64,000 nt of DNA from Rhodobacteraceae bacterium HTCC2150. GTDB taxonomy: Bacteria > Pseudomonadota > Alphaproteobacteria > Rhodobacterales > Rhodobacteraceae. Location of the stretch: NCBI GenBank assembly GCA_000169395.1, contig AAXZ01000001.1, forward strand, positions 1-64,000, in the 5' to 3' direction. The translations under genes and the position numbers were made by a program. Below, piece by piece: positions 1 to 9,256 of the stretch (the stretch's first letter is position 1; each line of letters begins with the position of its first letter). The notes under the pieces were generated by a model. That model made no database searches, was not told the origin of the DNA, and was given only the letters and a program-made list of their open reading frames with translations.

Positions 1-2076
1 CAAGATTTCAGTCATCATCTTGGGCGTACCCAATGAGCTGAATTCAGCACCAAAGAAGTTAGATGCCGCCACCAAGAACATAATCAACACGGTGATTTCC
101 AACGCTTTGATCAAGCTGTCAAAGAAGCTTGGGATCGAAAACTTCTTGTACATAATAGACAGAAGAATGGAACCAAAGGCCCCCATCGCCGCCGCCTCGG
201 CTGGTGTTGCAAAGCCCAACAAGATTGAACCCAAAGCAAACGAGATCAGAATTGTTGGTGGCATCAAACCAGCAAAGAATTCATCCCAAAGTTCGGAGAA
301 GTAGAATTCTTTGTCAGCATTTGCGCTGTAAATCGGACGTGCAAGAAACGCCAACAACAACATAAACACAAACAAAACGATTGGCCAAACGGCAAGACCA
401 TCAGCCCCTGACTTCGCGAAAATCATGTAGCCATGGAACAGAAGTGCAATTGGTAAGACGATGCGCAAAACATTCAACTGTCTGTAAGCGCGATATGCCA
501 CGAGCAAAGCGATGACCAAAACGATCAAACCACCAAACGGAACAAGACCACCGAATGCACCACCAATGCCAAGTCCAAAGACACGGCAAATAGTCAGGAC
601 ACCCAGACAGATCAAAGCAACTTCTGCGCCGTAATATTTCGACGTATCAGGTTGATCTTCTTCTGAAAGGATCGGCCCAAGTTCTGGGTTCAACCAACAA
701 CGACCAAGGGTATAAACCAAATACAAGGTCGCAAGGATCGCGCCTGGAATAAACGCACCACGGAACAGATCAAGCGTAGATACCTCTAGCACTGGCCCCA
801 TAACGATCAACATGATCGATGGTGGGATCAAGATACCAAGTGTACCGCCTGCCGTGATTGTACCTGCCGCCAGTTTAACATCGTAACCTGATCGGCTCAT
901 GGTAGCGCCCGCCATAATACCCAGAAGCGTAACAGACGCCCCAACGATACCCGTTGCCGCCGCAAAGATCGTTGAAACGATCAGAACCGCAATGAATAAG
1001 GCACCACGCACACGGGCCATGATCATTTGAATGGATGCGAACAGACGCTCCATCAGGCCAGCGGCCTCCATCACGATACCCATCAAGATGAACAAAGGCA
1101 CCGCCATCAACTGATCGTTCAACATGGTGGAGTTGGTGTTCAACGTCATCAACAATGTGGTCAGTTTAAAGTTAGAACCCCAAATACCAAACACAAAGGC
1201 CAGGAAGATCAATGTAAAGGAAATCGGAAAACCCACGAAAATCGCGAACAACAACGATGCCAACATGATCAAACCAATGGTTGGTTTTGACAGGCCTGGC
1301 CCATCACCAAACAATCCGCTCAACCATTCGCCAAGTGGCAAAACGTCTGGGGCAAAAACCGAAATGACCACAGCAGCCAAAATAACGAAGTAAGGGATCA
1401 AGAGTTTTACAAAAACACTTTCACGTTCTTTGCCCATTTTATGAAAGGCACGGAACAATTCTGGGAAACCTTGCAACAACAACAACAATCCACCGATTGG
1501 CATTGCTAAACGCGCAGGCCACAAAACAGGTTCCCACGTACTGTCAAACGCCGTTTCACCGGACGAAAACGCAACCATCCAATATTTTGAGGCAACGATC
1601 GTGAAAAAGATCATCGAAGGGATAAAGAACAGCATATAAAGCGTCGCATCGACCGTTGCTTGTGTTTTGTCAGACCAATTACGGTACAAGAAATCCGCAC
1701 GAATGTGCACACCGCGCATCAACCCGTAACCTGCGGCACCCATGAACAAAACGCCAGAAATCATTCGGCTGATATCATAGGCAAAGACGGTTGGCCCTAA
1801 ACCAATCGAACGTGCAAAGTCATCCCAACCATTTGCCGCAAAAATTGCAAAACCGTTTCTTGCGAAAACTTCAAAAACAACGACGGCGATAAGCGGCACC
1901 ATCAAAAGGCATAAAATCTTGCCAGCCCAATCATTCAACACGTCAATGCCGCCCGTGATTGGTCGTTGCCAAGCTGTCATATCTTCGGGCGTCTCACCCG
2001 GTTTTTCTTTGCGGCGCTCGGCGATCAACTCGTCTGCGATTTCCAGATCATTTGGATCTACTTCATCTGCGGCCAT
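1..2076 (-). CDS. TRAP transporter fused small and large permease (DctQM), 3' end outside window
   Basis: This is the membrane part of a tripartite ATP-independent periplasmic transporter, which moves organic acids across the inner membrane using an ion gradient. About 692 residues are visible and the frame is open to the left edge, so the C-terminus is missing. After a hydrophilic N-terminus of about 45 residues comes a DctQ-like block of about four membrane segments (roughly residues 45-200). It is followed by the long DctM block with many membrane helices and motifs such as AGGTLGILIPPSIMLI and GFATPAEAAAMGA. The ATG at 2076 follows a GGGAGG ribosome site. It lies downstream of the binding protein, separated by a hairpin terminator, which would lower permease expression relative to the binding protein. 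The fusion of Q and M subunits is known in this family. Confidence 0.9.
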   Translation of the reverse strand, partial: MAADEVDPNDLEIADELIAERRKEKPGETPEDMTAWQRPITGGIDVLNDWAGKILCLLMVPLIAVVVFEVFARNGFAIFAANGWDDFARSIGLGPTVFAYDISRMISGVLFMGAAGYGLMRGVHIRADFLYRNWSDKTQATVDATLYMLFFIPSMIFFTIVASKYWMVAFSSGETAFDSTWEPVLWPARLAMPIGGLLLLLQGFPELFRAFHKMGKERESVFVKLLIPYFVILAAVVISVFAPDVLPLGEWLSGLFGDGPGLSKPTIGLIMLASLLFAIFVGFPISFTLIFLAFVFGIWGSNFKLTTLLMTLNTNSTMLNDQLMAVPLFILMGIVMEAAGLMERLFASIQMIMARVRGALFIAVLIVSTIFAAATGIVGASVTLLGIMAGATMSRSGYDVKLAAGTITAGGTLGILIPPSIMLIVMGPVLEVSTLDLFRGAFIPGAILATLYLVYTLGRCWLNPELGPILSEEDQPDTSKYYGAEVALICLGVLTICRVFGLGIGGAFGGLVPFGGLIVLVIALLVAYRAYRQLNVLRIVLPIALLFHGYMIFAKSGADGLAVWPIVLFVFMLLLAFLARPIYSANADKEFYFSELWDEFFAGLMPPTILISFALGSILLGFATPAEAAAMGAFGSILLSIMYKKFSIPSFFDSLIKALEITVLIMFLVAASNFFGAEFSSLGTPKMMTEIL

Positions 2077-2154
2077 CCCTGGGCCTCCCTTTGATAGACG
2101 AGCCTTTAGTGACTCTTTTCGATTTTTGAAAAGGCAAATGCCCTTACAGAAATG

Positions 2155-2187
2155 GAAAAATACGCCCCAAGCAAATGCTCGGGGCGT
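2155..2187 (-). terminator. Hairpin terminator between TRAP binding protein and permease genes
   Basis: An 11-bp stem (2162-2172 with 2177-2187, one G-T pair) closes a 4-base loop. On the minus strand it is followed by TATTTTT. It sits just after the stop of the binding-protein gene and before the permease start, so it probably works as a partial terminator that sets subunit stoichiometry. Confidence 0.75.
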
Positions 2188-2201
2188 AAAATGTATTGAT
2201 A

Positions 2202-3308
2202 TTACTTCAGAGTGTCAGCGTGTGCTTTACCCAAACCGGCGTTCGACGCCTGAGCACCAGCCCAGAATGGAACAGCGATGTCAGCGAAGTCTTTTTGTGA
2301 CTGCCATACTTCTGCGAAAAACTCGTTTTCGTCAGATGCAGCTTGAAGAAGCTTTTTAGCAGCGCCCATGTATTCTGAGAAGTAGTCAGAAGGTGTATCC
2401 TCAAGAATAACACCGTGGTTTTCTGTCAAATCTTTCAAAGCTTTACCGTTTTCATAAATACGGTAAGACATGGACTTTGACAAAGATGCGTTTGCTGCAA
2501 CTTCCAAAGCTTTCTTCTCAAGATCGCTTAGACCGTTGTAGAAGTCACCGTTGACGTACATGTCGGCGTTAACAACAACTTGGTGTAGGCCTTGAAGGTA
2601 GTAGTGCTTAAGAACTTTTTGGAAACCAAACACAGAGTCAGGCTTCGGGCAGCACCATTCAGCCGCATCGATTGTGCCTTTTTCAAGCGCTGGCAAAATG
2701 TCACCACCACCCATAGCAACAGCAGCAACACCGATGTCAGTGTATGCAGCACCAACCATACCGGGAGGGGCACGGAAGCGTAGTTTACGGAAGTCATCCA
2801 TAGATTCGATTGGCTCTGGGAACCAACCTAGGGCTTCTGGGCCAACTGGCTGAAGCATGAAACCTTTGACGTTTACGCCCATTTCATCCCAAAGACGGTC
2901 ATAAAGTTCTTTACCCCCACCGTATTGGAACCAAGATAGGAAAGCGATGTTGTCAAGACCAACACCCGCACCCGCAATTGGCGCACCAAAAAGGTTAGCC
3001 GCTGGGTGCTTGCCGCCCCAATAGTGTGTCCATGCGAAGCCACCTTCAACAAGACCCGCATCAACCGCGTCCATGATGTCGCGTGAACCAACAACGGCAC
3101 CCGCTGGTAGTACTTCGATTTTCAATGAACCGTTAGTCAAGGCAGCAACGTCGTCGCCGAATGCATTAAGCATTACAACTTCGTCCGCTGTTGTTGGTAG
3201 TACTGACTGGATGCGAAGTACTTTTTCAGCAAACGCAGCCGAAGCCATGATTGAAAGGCCAGCTGCAGTAATCGCAGCACCTTTCGCAACTTTTTTTAGA
3301 TCGAACAT
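2202..3308 (-). CDS. TRAP transporter substrate-binding protein, DctP family
   Basis: A 368-residue periplasmic solute receptor that would deliver its ligand to the adjacent TRAP permease. The first 27 residues form a Sec signal peptide ending AFA-E. The mature protein has the DctP fold features: the KLRFRAPPG segment near residue 179 supplies the conserved arginine that binds a ligand carboxylate, and EWCCPKPDSVFGF lies near 217-229. Overall it resembles the 2-oxoacid-binding TakP clade, where the equivalent stretch starts EWVGP. Here two adjacent cysteines (219-220) replace VG, so the ligand may differ. A good ribosome site (GGAGGAAC) precedes ATG at 3308. The substrate is unknown; a carboxylate is likely from family knowledge. 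Confidence 0.88.
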   Translation of the reverse strand: MFDLKKVAKGAAITAAGLSIMASAAFAEKVLRIQSVLPTTADEVVMLNAFGDDVAALTNGSLKIEVLPAGAVVGSRDIMDAVDAGLVEGGFAWTHYWGGKHPAANLFGAPIAGAGVGLDNIAFLSWFQYGGGKELYDRLWDEMGVNVKGFMLQPVGPEALGWFPEPIESMDDFRKLRFRAPPGMVGAAYTDIGVAAVAMGGGDILPALEKGTIDAAEWCCPKPDSVFGFQKVLKHYYLQGLHQVVVNADMYVNGDFYNGLSDLEKKALEVAANASLSKSMSYRIYENGKALKDLTENHGVILEDTPSDYFSEYMGAAKKLLQAASDENEFFAEVWQSQKDFADIAVPFWAGAQASNAGLGKAHADTLK

Positions 3309-3400
3309 TTAAGTTCCTCCCATTTGTGCCTTCTTAGTAGTTTCACCCGAACCATGAAGGCCCAAAAGTTCGGCTGTTTTTATTGGCCCGCAGGCCAAAT

Positions 3401-4069
3401 TCAGTGTCCTTTGCCGGTGGGCCATCCTTCAAACAACCCAAGCATTGGCCCAACGCCACTGTCGATATCAACAGTTCCGCGGTAAAACATTTCAACGGCC
3501 ACATAGACCAGCACGATCAAACCAACCCATGAAATCCATGGGTATTTTGTCAGTAAGTGCATGATCAAAGTTGCGGCAAACGCCATCAAAACAATGGCCA
3601 ATGCCAAACCAAACACCAGCATGGTTGTGTCACCATCGGCAATCGCAGCAACGGCCAGAACGTTATCCAAAGACATGGAAACATCGGCAATCGTGATCGA
3701 AATCAGAGCCGACAGTAACGTTCGCCTTGGGGCGCCCGTATACCCGGCATCAGGATTATTGGCGTCAAGCATCGCTTGTTCGGCATCTGCATCTGTTCCT
3801 TCTCGGATTTCTGCATAAAGACGCCAGCAAACCCAAAACAACAACAAACCACCGACAAACAAAATGCCCGGAATACCCAGTAATTTTGTGGCAACCACCG
3901 CAAAAATGATCCGCAATACGGCCGCGATAATCATACCATACAGAATGGCCTTCTTACGCAACTCTGGCGAAAGTCCGGCCGCCGCCATCCCGATGATCAG
4001 GGCGTTGTCACCTGAGAGGATCAAGTCGGCGATAATAATCTTACCGAAATCCATTACCGTTTCTATCAT
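3401..4069 (-). CDS. TerC family integral membrane protein (YjbE-like)
   Basis: A 222-residue polytopic membrane protein of the TerC family. Some members handle metals such as manganese. The two family repeats are visible: DLILSGDNALIIG near residues 15-27 and DVSMSLDNVLAVAA near 128-141, with the acidic and asparagine residues thought to bind metal. About seven hydrophobic segments are present, with a hydrophilic loop around residues 90-115. Its ATG overlaps the TAA stop of the upstream GMC oxidoreductase (TAATG at 4067-4071), so translation is probably coupled. Why a metal-transport type protein is coupled to a GMC enzyme is unclear. The next gene downstream is the TRAP binding protein, about 90 bases away. 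Confidence 0.85.
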   Translation of the reverse strand: MIETVMDFGKIIIADLILSGDNALIIGMAAAGLSPELRKKAILYGMIIAAVLRIIFAVVATKLLGIPGILFVGGLLLFWVCWRLYAEIREGTDADAEQAMLDANNPDAGYTGAPRRTLLSALISITIADVSMSLDNVLAVAAIADGDTTMLVFGLALAIVLMAFAATLIMHLLTKYPWISWVGLIVLVYVAVEMFYRGTVDIDSGVGPMLGLFEGWPTGKGH

Positions 4070-5667
4070 TATACTGCATCCTCCAGCACCAAATCCGATG
4101 CTTTTTCACCAATCATAATCGCTGGTGCGTTTGTATTTCCCGACGTGATCGTCGGCATGATTGAGCAATCGGCAACCCGAAGCCCTTGAATCCCATGAAC
4201 CCGCAGCCGATCGTCGACCACGGCCATTTTGTCACTGCCCATCTTACATGTGCCAGTCGGATGATAAATCGTGACCGATGTCTGGCGCGCCCAGTTCAGC
4301 GTCGCATCATAGTCATCCATCGCAACCGAGGTGCCCGGTTGATATTCTTCGATAATATGCTCAGCCACAGGTGAATGCGTTGCAATTTTGCGCGCAATTT
4401 GAATGCCTTTGACGATCGTGTTTTGATCCAAAGTCGTTGCCAAATAATTTGGATGAATTTCGGGATAATCACGATAATCGGAAGACGTAAGTTTCAAATG
4501 CCCAGCACTCTCAGGACGCATCTGCAACACAGACGCCGTAAAGGCCGAAAACTTATGAGGGCCTTCAATAGCGTTATTCGCGCTAAAGGGCTGAATGTGG
4601 AATTGAATATCCGGTGTTTCCATATCAGGATCAGTTTTCAAAAAAGCAGTTCCAAGGCTGGCGGCCATTGTCATTGGGCCGCGACGCGTTAGCGCGTATT
4701 GCATGCCGATCATTGCTTGTTTGAAAATGCTGTTGGTCTCTACGTTCATTGTAGACAACCCAGTCTTAAACACGGGTCGAGCCTGAAGGTGGTCTTGTAG
4801 GTTCTTACCCACCCCTTCCAAATTGTTTTCAACCCGAATGCCATGTTCGTCCAACTCGGATTTTGATCCAATACCAGACAACATCAAAATTTGCGGGGAC
4901 CCAATCGCACCGGCCGACAAGATGACCTCACCTTCGGCCTCAATCGTTATCTTACGACCTTTTTGAACGGCGGAAACACCAGTAACGCGACCCTCTTTGA
5001 TATTCAGCTTTTCGACCTGAGTGTTCGTAAAAATCGTCAAATTCTGACGGTTTTTTGCGTCTGTCAAATAGGCCTTAGCAGATGAACAACGACGACCGTT
5101 GACCATGGTTTGCTGGAAATGCCCAACACCCTCTTGGTTTTCTTGGTTGTAATCATGTGTGCGTGGATAACCCGCATCAACAGCGGCATCGATCCACTTT
5201 TCAACAATATCACGTTTTAGGGCATTTGGAGAAACAGCCAATGGTCCATCCGTGCCACGAACGTCGGACTTGGGTTCACCGTGCCACGTTTCAGCGCGTT
5301 TAAACATCGGCAAAACATCGTCCCACGCCCAACCAACATTCCCAAGCTGGCGCCAATGGTTGAAATCCTCTGGTTGTCCACGAACATACAAAAGACCGTT
5401 GATCGAACTGGATCCACCTAGAACCTTGCCCCGTGGCCAAGCGATGGCGCGATCATTGATCCCGGGATCAGGCTGCGACTTATACATCCAATCCGTCTTG
5501 GGATTATTCATCGTCTTGAAATAACCAACTGGAATATGAATCCAAGGATTGCTGTCGCGACCGCCCGCTTCAAGCAAGGCGACAGTATGACGCCCGCTGG
5601 CCGATAAACGGTTAGCGATTGCACATCCGGCCGATCCGGCACCTACAACTATAAAGTCAAATTTCAA
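4069..5667 (-). CDS. GMC family FAD-dependent oxidoreductase (choline/alcohol dehydrogenase-like)
   Basis: A 532-residue cytoplasmic flavoenzyme that would oxidise an alcohol to an aldehyde. The N-terminus carries the FAD-binding GAGSAGCAIANRLS, followed by the GMC signatures WPRGKVLGGSSSINGLLYVR and the SAGAIGSPQILMLSGIG stretch. Near the C-terminus are the active-site YHPTGTCKMG and NTNAPAIMIGEKASDLV, the usual His and Asn region. Length matches choline dehydrogenase and AlkJ-type enzymes. The start is TTG at 5667: GGAGA sits 5-6 bases upstream and the FAD motif begins at once, so no earlier start is needed. It is divergent from an IclR regulator and overlaps TerC. The substrate cannot be told from sequence; choline is possible but no other bet genes are adjacent. 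Confidence 0.87.
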   Translation of the reverse strand: MKFDFIVVGAGSAGCAIANRLSASGRHTVALLEAGGRDSNPWIHIPVGYFKTMNNPKTDWMYKSQPDPGINDRAIAWPRGKVLGGSSSINGLLYVRGQPEDFNHWRQLGNVGWAWDDVLPMFKRAETWHGEPKSDVRGTDGPLAVSPNALKRDIVEKWIDAAVDAGYPRTHDYNQENQEGVGHFQQTMVNGRRCSSAKAYLTDAKNRQNLTIFTNTQVEKLNIKEGRVTGVSAVQKGRKITIEAEGEVILSAGAIGSPQILMLSGIGSKSELDEHGIRVENNLEGVGKNLQDHLQARPVFKTGLSTMNVETNSIFKQAMIGMQYALTRRGPMTMAASLGTAFLKTDPDMETPDIQFHIQPFSANNAIEGPHKFSAFTASVLQMRPESAGHLKLTSSDYRDYPEIHPNYLATTLDQNTIVKGIQIARKIATHSPVAEHIIEEYQPGTSVAMDDYDATLNWARQTSVTIYHPTGTCKMGSDKMAVVDDRLRVHGIQGLRVADCSIMPTITSGNTNAPAIMIGEKASDLVLEDAV

Positions 5668-5713
5668 GTTATCTCCGAAAATATCAAAAATTGAGATTTT
5701 TTTTCTCGTTTTT

Positions 5714-5735
5714 CCATATAAACTAGTTATAGTGG
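5714..5735. promoter_or_regulatory. Candidate operator between IclR regulator and GMC gene
   Basis: A 22-base symmetric element, CCA-N4-AACTAGTT-N4-TGG, lies in the 98-base divergent intergenic region, with an 8-bp perfect palindrome at its centre. IclR-type proteins usually bind short palindromes in such divergent promoters, so this is the best candidate operator. Assignment is inference from position and symmetry. Confidence 0.35.
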
Positions 5736-5765
5736 TGATATTAGTTTCCGCAAGTAAAAAGACTT

Positions 5766-6524
5766 ATGACAGAAATTGAACGGATACCGACCAACCTACG
5801 TACGCTTCTGATCTTGGAGCTATTTGCAAAAAACAACCGCGCAATGTCGGCAACAGATGTGCACGGCGAAATCGATTTGCCCCCTCAAACAGTGCACAGA
5901 TTGCTTGTTTCTTTAGAAAAAGAGGGATTTTTGGCACGACAGCCAAACGACAAGCGTTTCAGACCAGCCCGTCGTTTACGACAGATGGGGGCGGGGTTAT
6001 TACATGTTTCTGAATTCCACATCTCTCGTCATCAAATTCTTATGGACGTTTCAAAACACACCGGGGAAACGGTTAATTTTGTCGTACCGCAAGAAACAGG
6101 CATGAACTATTTGGACCGAGTCGAAACAGATTGGGCGTTCCGCGTACAGCTTCCTCGGGGATCGAACGTACCGTTTCATTGTACGGCCAGCGGCAAAACA
6201 TTCATGGCAAGTTTAAGCAAATCCAAACGCAAAAAGTTCGTCGAAGGCCTGACACTTGAACCGCTAACGGCGAATACAATTACCGATAAAGACGCCCTTT
6301 TGGATGAACTGGCTGTCATCGCCAAGGTTGGCTATGCGATTGATAGCGAGGAATTCATGGTTGGCATGTCCGCCATTGCTGTGCCTGTGTTGGACGACAA
6401 AAAGCGATTTGTCGCCTCACTGGCAACCCATGGCCCGGCTAGCCGTATCCCTCGAGATGTACTTTTGACATACAAAGAAATTCTAAAAGAAGGGTCAGAG
6501 CACATCACGAATGTGATGTTCTAA
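5766..6524 (+). CDS. IclR family transcriptional regulator
   Basis: A 252-residue DNA-binding regulator. Residues 8-65 form the winged helix-turn-helix, with LPPQTVHRLLVSLEKEGFL as the recognition region. The rest is the IclR effector domain, with the typical FHCTASGKTFMASL and GYAIDSEEFMVGMSAIAVPV stretches. The gene starts 98 bases from the divergent GMC gene, so it probably controls the GMC-TerC unit and perhaps the TRAP genes behind it. The family includes both repressors and activators that respond to small organic acids. The effector is unknown. Confidence 0.9.
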   Translation: MTEIERIPTNLRTLLILELFAKNNRAMSATDVHGEIDLPPQTVHRLLVSLEKEGFLARQPNDKRFRPARRLRQMGAGLLHVSEFHISRHQILMDVSKHTGETVNFVVPQETGMNYLDRVETDWAFRVQLPRGSNVPFHCTASGKTFMASLSKSKRKKFVEGLTLEPLTANTITDKDALLDELAVIAKVGYAIDSEEFMVGMSAIAVPVLDDKKRFVASLATHGPASRIPRDVLLTYKEILKEGSEHITNVMF

Positions 6525-6563
6525 ACCCGTTTTGAATTTCCAAAGAATAGGCTGAGTGGGGCT

Positions 6564-7067
6564 CTATTTTATCTCAGCAATGCAGCTGAGCGTCGCGTCA
6601 ATCGCGTCGCGAAACTTAGCCAAATCCACCTCAAAGCTGTCGTCGCTTAGATTGAAAGTTAACGTTGTCCCGTTTTCCACTTTTTGTTCATAGGCCAAAA
6701 GCTCTTGAACATTTTCAAAAGGCAAAATGAAATCGCCATCGGTTAATTCAATGTCTCTGGACAACATAACTTCGCCATCAAAGACGATCGCTAATGTGTC
6801 CGTGCTCGCGGTATGATCTTCGGGTTTTAAGTATCCACCCACCTGCCAACGTTGCTCGGATTTTGCGCGGTAATAGGAAAAGACCATATCTTTGCCGTTG
6901 GCCGACGAAAAGTTGGTCACAGCAAAACAAACATCCGCCGAAACAATGCGGGCAATTTCAAATCCTGCGACGGACCCACTTGGCACTACCTGCGCCGTTG
7001 CGGCAAATGACGACCCAAATGTAAGCGCTGCAGCAACGAGAGCGGTTTTAGAAAATTTCATGATCAT
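6564..7067 (-). CDS. Secreted protein of unknown function
   Basis: A 167-residue protein that I do not recognise. It begins with a clear Sec signal peptide (about residues 1-26, cleavage after TAQ or ATA). The mature part is acidic, with two cysteines (in SADVCFAV and TLSCIAEIK) that could form a disulfide, and alternating hydrophobic residues that suggest beta structure. GAAGGG lies five bases before the first ATG at 7067; a second ATG two codons later is also possible. It converges with the IclR gene and has no obvious operon partner. The two-cysteine layout vaguely recalls small invasion-associated-locus-B type proteins, but similarity is too weak to assign. Confidence 0.6.
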   Translation of the reverse strand: MIMKFSKTALVAAALTFGSSFAATAQVVPSGSVAGFEIARIVSADVCFAVTNFSSANGKDMVFSYYRAKSEQRWQVGGYLKPEDHTASTDTLAIVFDGEVMLSRDIELTDGDFILPFENVQELLAYEQKVENGTTLTFNLSDDSFEVDLAKFRDAIDATLSCIAEIK

Positions 7068-7285
7068 TTTAACCCTTCAAAAGTTTTCCCAACCGAATTT
7101 TGGATGCAATATTTACACAATGAAACGCCCACATTCGATTTTGTTAACTACGCCATTGGCCGAAATAATTTCAAAACGCAACACCCCTGTTAGAACGCTT
7201 TGAAAATTGTTTTTGTATTTTCGCACCCACCAGAATTTGTAAAATGACCACTGCAAAGCAAAGTTTTTCAGGCACGATAAATTTT

Positions 7286-7969
7286 CTATATGACTTTGAT
7301 TTTCAAAGGATTTAATCCCTGAATACTGGCCGATATTTCATCGCCGCGAACCACTGGCCCGACACCCGACGGCGTGCCCGACATGATCACATCCCCTGCA
7401 CCCAATTCAAAATATTCTGAAAGATATGTGATCATTTCGGGTACTTTCCAAATCATCTGATTCAAATCACCGACTTGTTTTGTCTCGCCATTCACCATCA
7501 ATTCCACCCGACCGTGGTCAAGATGTCCAACATCAGCAACGGGTTGAATTGGCATAATGGGACCAGAGTTTTCAAAAGCTTTACCAATCTCCCATGGGCG
7601 TCCCTTTGCCTTGGCGGCACCTTGCAAGTCACGGCGTGTCATATCCAAACAAACCGCATATCCATAAACATGGTCCAAAGCACGGCTAACAGGAATGTTA
7701 ATCCCACCCTTCTTTAATGCCACAGCCATTTCAATTTCATAGTGAACATCACCTGTTTTAGGCGGGTAAATAAATTGATCCGAAGCACACAGGTTATTGG
7801 GATTTTTCTGAAAAAAGAACGGTGGATCACGATCCGGATCATCCCCCATTTCAATCGAATGGGCAGCATAATTTCGACCAATACAATAGACCCGCCGCAC
7901 AGGAAATTCACCACCACCTGATACGGGAACCGTGTGAATTTTCGGTGCCGCAATTACAAACTCAGACAT
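7286..7969 (-). CDS. Fumarylacetoacetate hydrolase family protein (fumarylpyruvate hydrolase-like)
   Basis: A 227-residue metal-dependent hydrolase of the FAH superfamily, which cleaves C-C bonds in acylpyruvates or does related chemistry. The segments VRRVYCIGRNYAAHSIEMG and DPPFFFQKNPNN resemble fumarylpyruvate hydrolases of the gentisate pathway. Metal ligands are visible in HYEIEMAVAL and in VCLDMTRRDLQ, and GDVIMSGTPSGVGPV is the family's C-terminal motif. I chose ATG at 7969, with AAAGG upstream, rather than the TTG eight codons earlier. No gentisate dioxygenase is in view, so the true substrate is uncertain. It may belong to the surrounding catabolic region. Confidence 0.82.
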   Translation of the reverse strand: MSEFVIAAPKIHTVPVSGGGEFPVRRVYCIGRNYAAHSIEMGDDPDRDPPFFFQKNPNNLCASDQFIYPPKTGDVHYEIEMAVALKKGGINIPVSRALDHVYGYAVCLDMTRRDLQGAAKAKGRPWEIGKAFENSGPIMPIQPVADVGHLDHGRVELMVNGETKQVGDLNQMIWKVPEMITYLSEYFELGAGDVIMSGTPSGVGPVVRGDEISASIQGLNPLKIKVI

Positions 7970-8095
7970 AACGTAACCTTTCAGGAAATTCAAAACTGAA
8001 CAATTGCTGTAAGTACACCTACTTATGAAAACACCATGTTATTTGAAAAACCGGGCATCTATTGAATTGAGCCATGTAAGCGCGGGCATTATCAA

Positions 8096-9247
8096 TCAAA
8101 GCTTTGACATCGCTTGTTCAAGATCAGCTATCAAATCACTTGGCGCCTCCAACCCAATATTTAGTCGCACGATGCGGCCCTCAAAGTCTTGGTTTGGGCG
8201 ATCTAAATTAGGGTACACAACGGCAAGACTATTAACACCACCCCAACTCATTCCGATGCGGAAGATGTTCAGCGCATTGATGAAATCAACAACTTTGGCA
8301 CCGGTTGTGCTGTTTTTAAGCGTAAAGGAAAATACACTTGTCGAGCCGGTGAAATCGCGTTTCCAAATTTCATGTCCTGGGCAGGAAGGCAACGCAGGAT
8401 GAAACACAGCGTCCACCATTGGTTGTTCCACTAGCCAATTTGCGACTTCTAACGTTGCCTTTTCAAGGGCGTCCAAACGAACTGACAATGTTTGAAGCCC
8501 TCTCAAAGCAAGGCTGCAATCATCTGGTGAAACCGCCAATCCCAATTGCTGGTAGATCGGGCCAAGCTTGGCATATGCCTCGTCATCACGCGATGATACG
8601 GACCCAAGTAAGAGGTCGCTATGCCCCCCCACATATTTGGTCAATGCTTGCATGCTGACATCCACACCGCATTCAAATGCGTCAAGCATCACACCGGCGG
8701 CATAGGTATTGTCTAACGCAACGGCGACGTCTCGTGCATGAGCGGCCTTAACGATAGCAGGGATATCTTGAATTTCCATCGTGACCGAACCCGGACTTTC
8801 ACACCAAATCAGCGTGGTATTTTCACGAATTAGTGCCGAAATACCGTCACCGATTAGCGGATCATAAGGTTCGACCTCAACGTTCAATCCGCGCATCAGC
8901 CCCTCGGCCATTGCCTTGTTTGGTCCATATGCTGAATAGGGCACCAAGGCATGGCTGCCAGCTTGGCAGTAGGCCAAATAAATCAATGCAATTGCTGCCT
9001 GCCCGCCAGGCACAATAAATGTTTCACGCGCGCCTTCGATCTTGGCAATGCGCGATGCCAATTCAAGTGCGGTCGGCGTGCCATACAATCCGTAGGAATA
9101 CCCGTTTTCTGCTTGCCGCCAATCGTCAGTTACGGACTTTTGATCGTCAAACACCACGGTTGACCCGCGATAGACAGGTGTGACCAATGATTTGTAACCC
9201 TGACGGGCCTGTGGTTTTGGGTCGAGCAGTTTAGTACGCCAGTCCAT
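8096..9247 (-). CDS. Cys/Met metabolism PLP-dependent enzyme (cystathionine beta-lyase-like)
   Basis: A 383-residue pyridoxal-phosphate enzyme of the transsulfuration family. The PLP lysine is in ALTKYVGGHSDLLLG near residue 204, and the cofactor-binding YGTPTALELASRIAKIEGA and LDNTYAAGVMLDAF stretches match cystathionine beta-lyases. These enzymes release homocysteine or thiols, ammonia and pyruvate from thioether amino acids. The gene starts 9 bases after the stop of an M20 deacylase, so the two are probably co-transcribed. This pairing suggests that an N-acylated or peptide-linked sulfur amino acid is first deacylated and then cleaved; that is inference. Assignment as MetC itself is less certain than the family. 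Confidence 0.83.
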   Translation of the reverse strand: MDWRTKLLDPKPQARQGYKSLVTPVYRGSTVVFDDQKSVTDDWRQAENGYSYGLYGTPTALELASRIAKIEGARETFIVPGGQAAIALIYLAYCQAGSHALVPYSAYGPNKAMAEGLMRGLNVEVEPYDPLIGDGISALIRENTTLIWCESPGSVTMEIQDIPAIVKAAHARDVAVALDNTYAAGVMLDAFECGVDVSMQALTKYVGGHSDLLLGSVSSRDDEAYAKLGPIYQQLGLAVSPDDCSLALRGLQTLSVRLDALEKATLEVANWLVEQPMVDAVFHPALPSCPGHEIWKRDFTGSTSVFSFTLKNSTTGAKVVDFINALNIFRIGMSWGGVNSLAVVYPNLDRPNQDFEGRIVRLNIGLEAPSDLIADLEQAMSKL

Positions 9248-9256
9248 CTTGTTTCC

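Noticed and set aside
3379-3400. GGCC-rich hairpin after the TerC gene as a terminator
   Set aside because: The stem is short and no T run follows on the minus strand.
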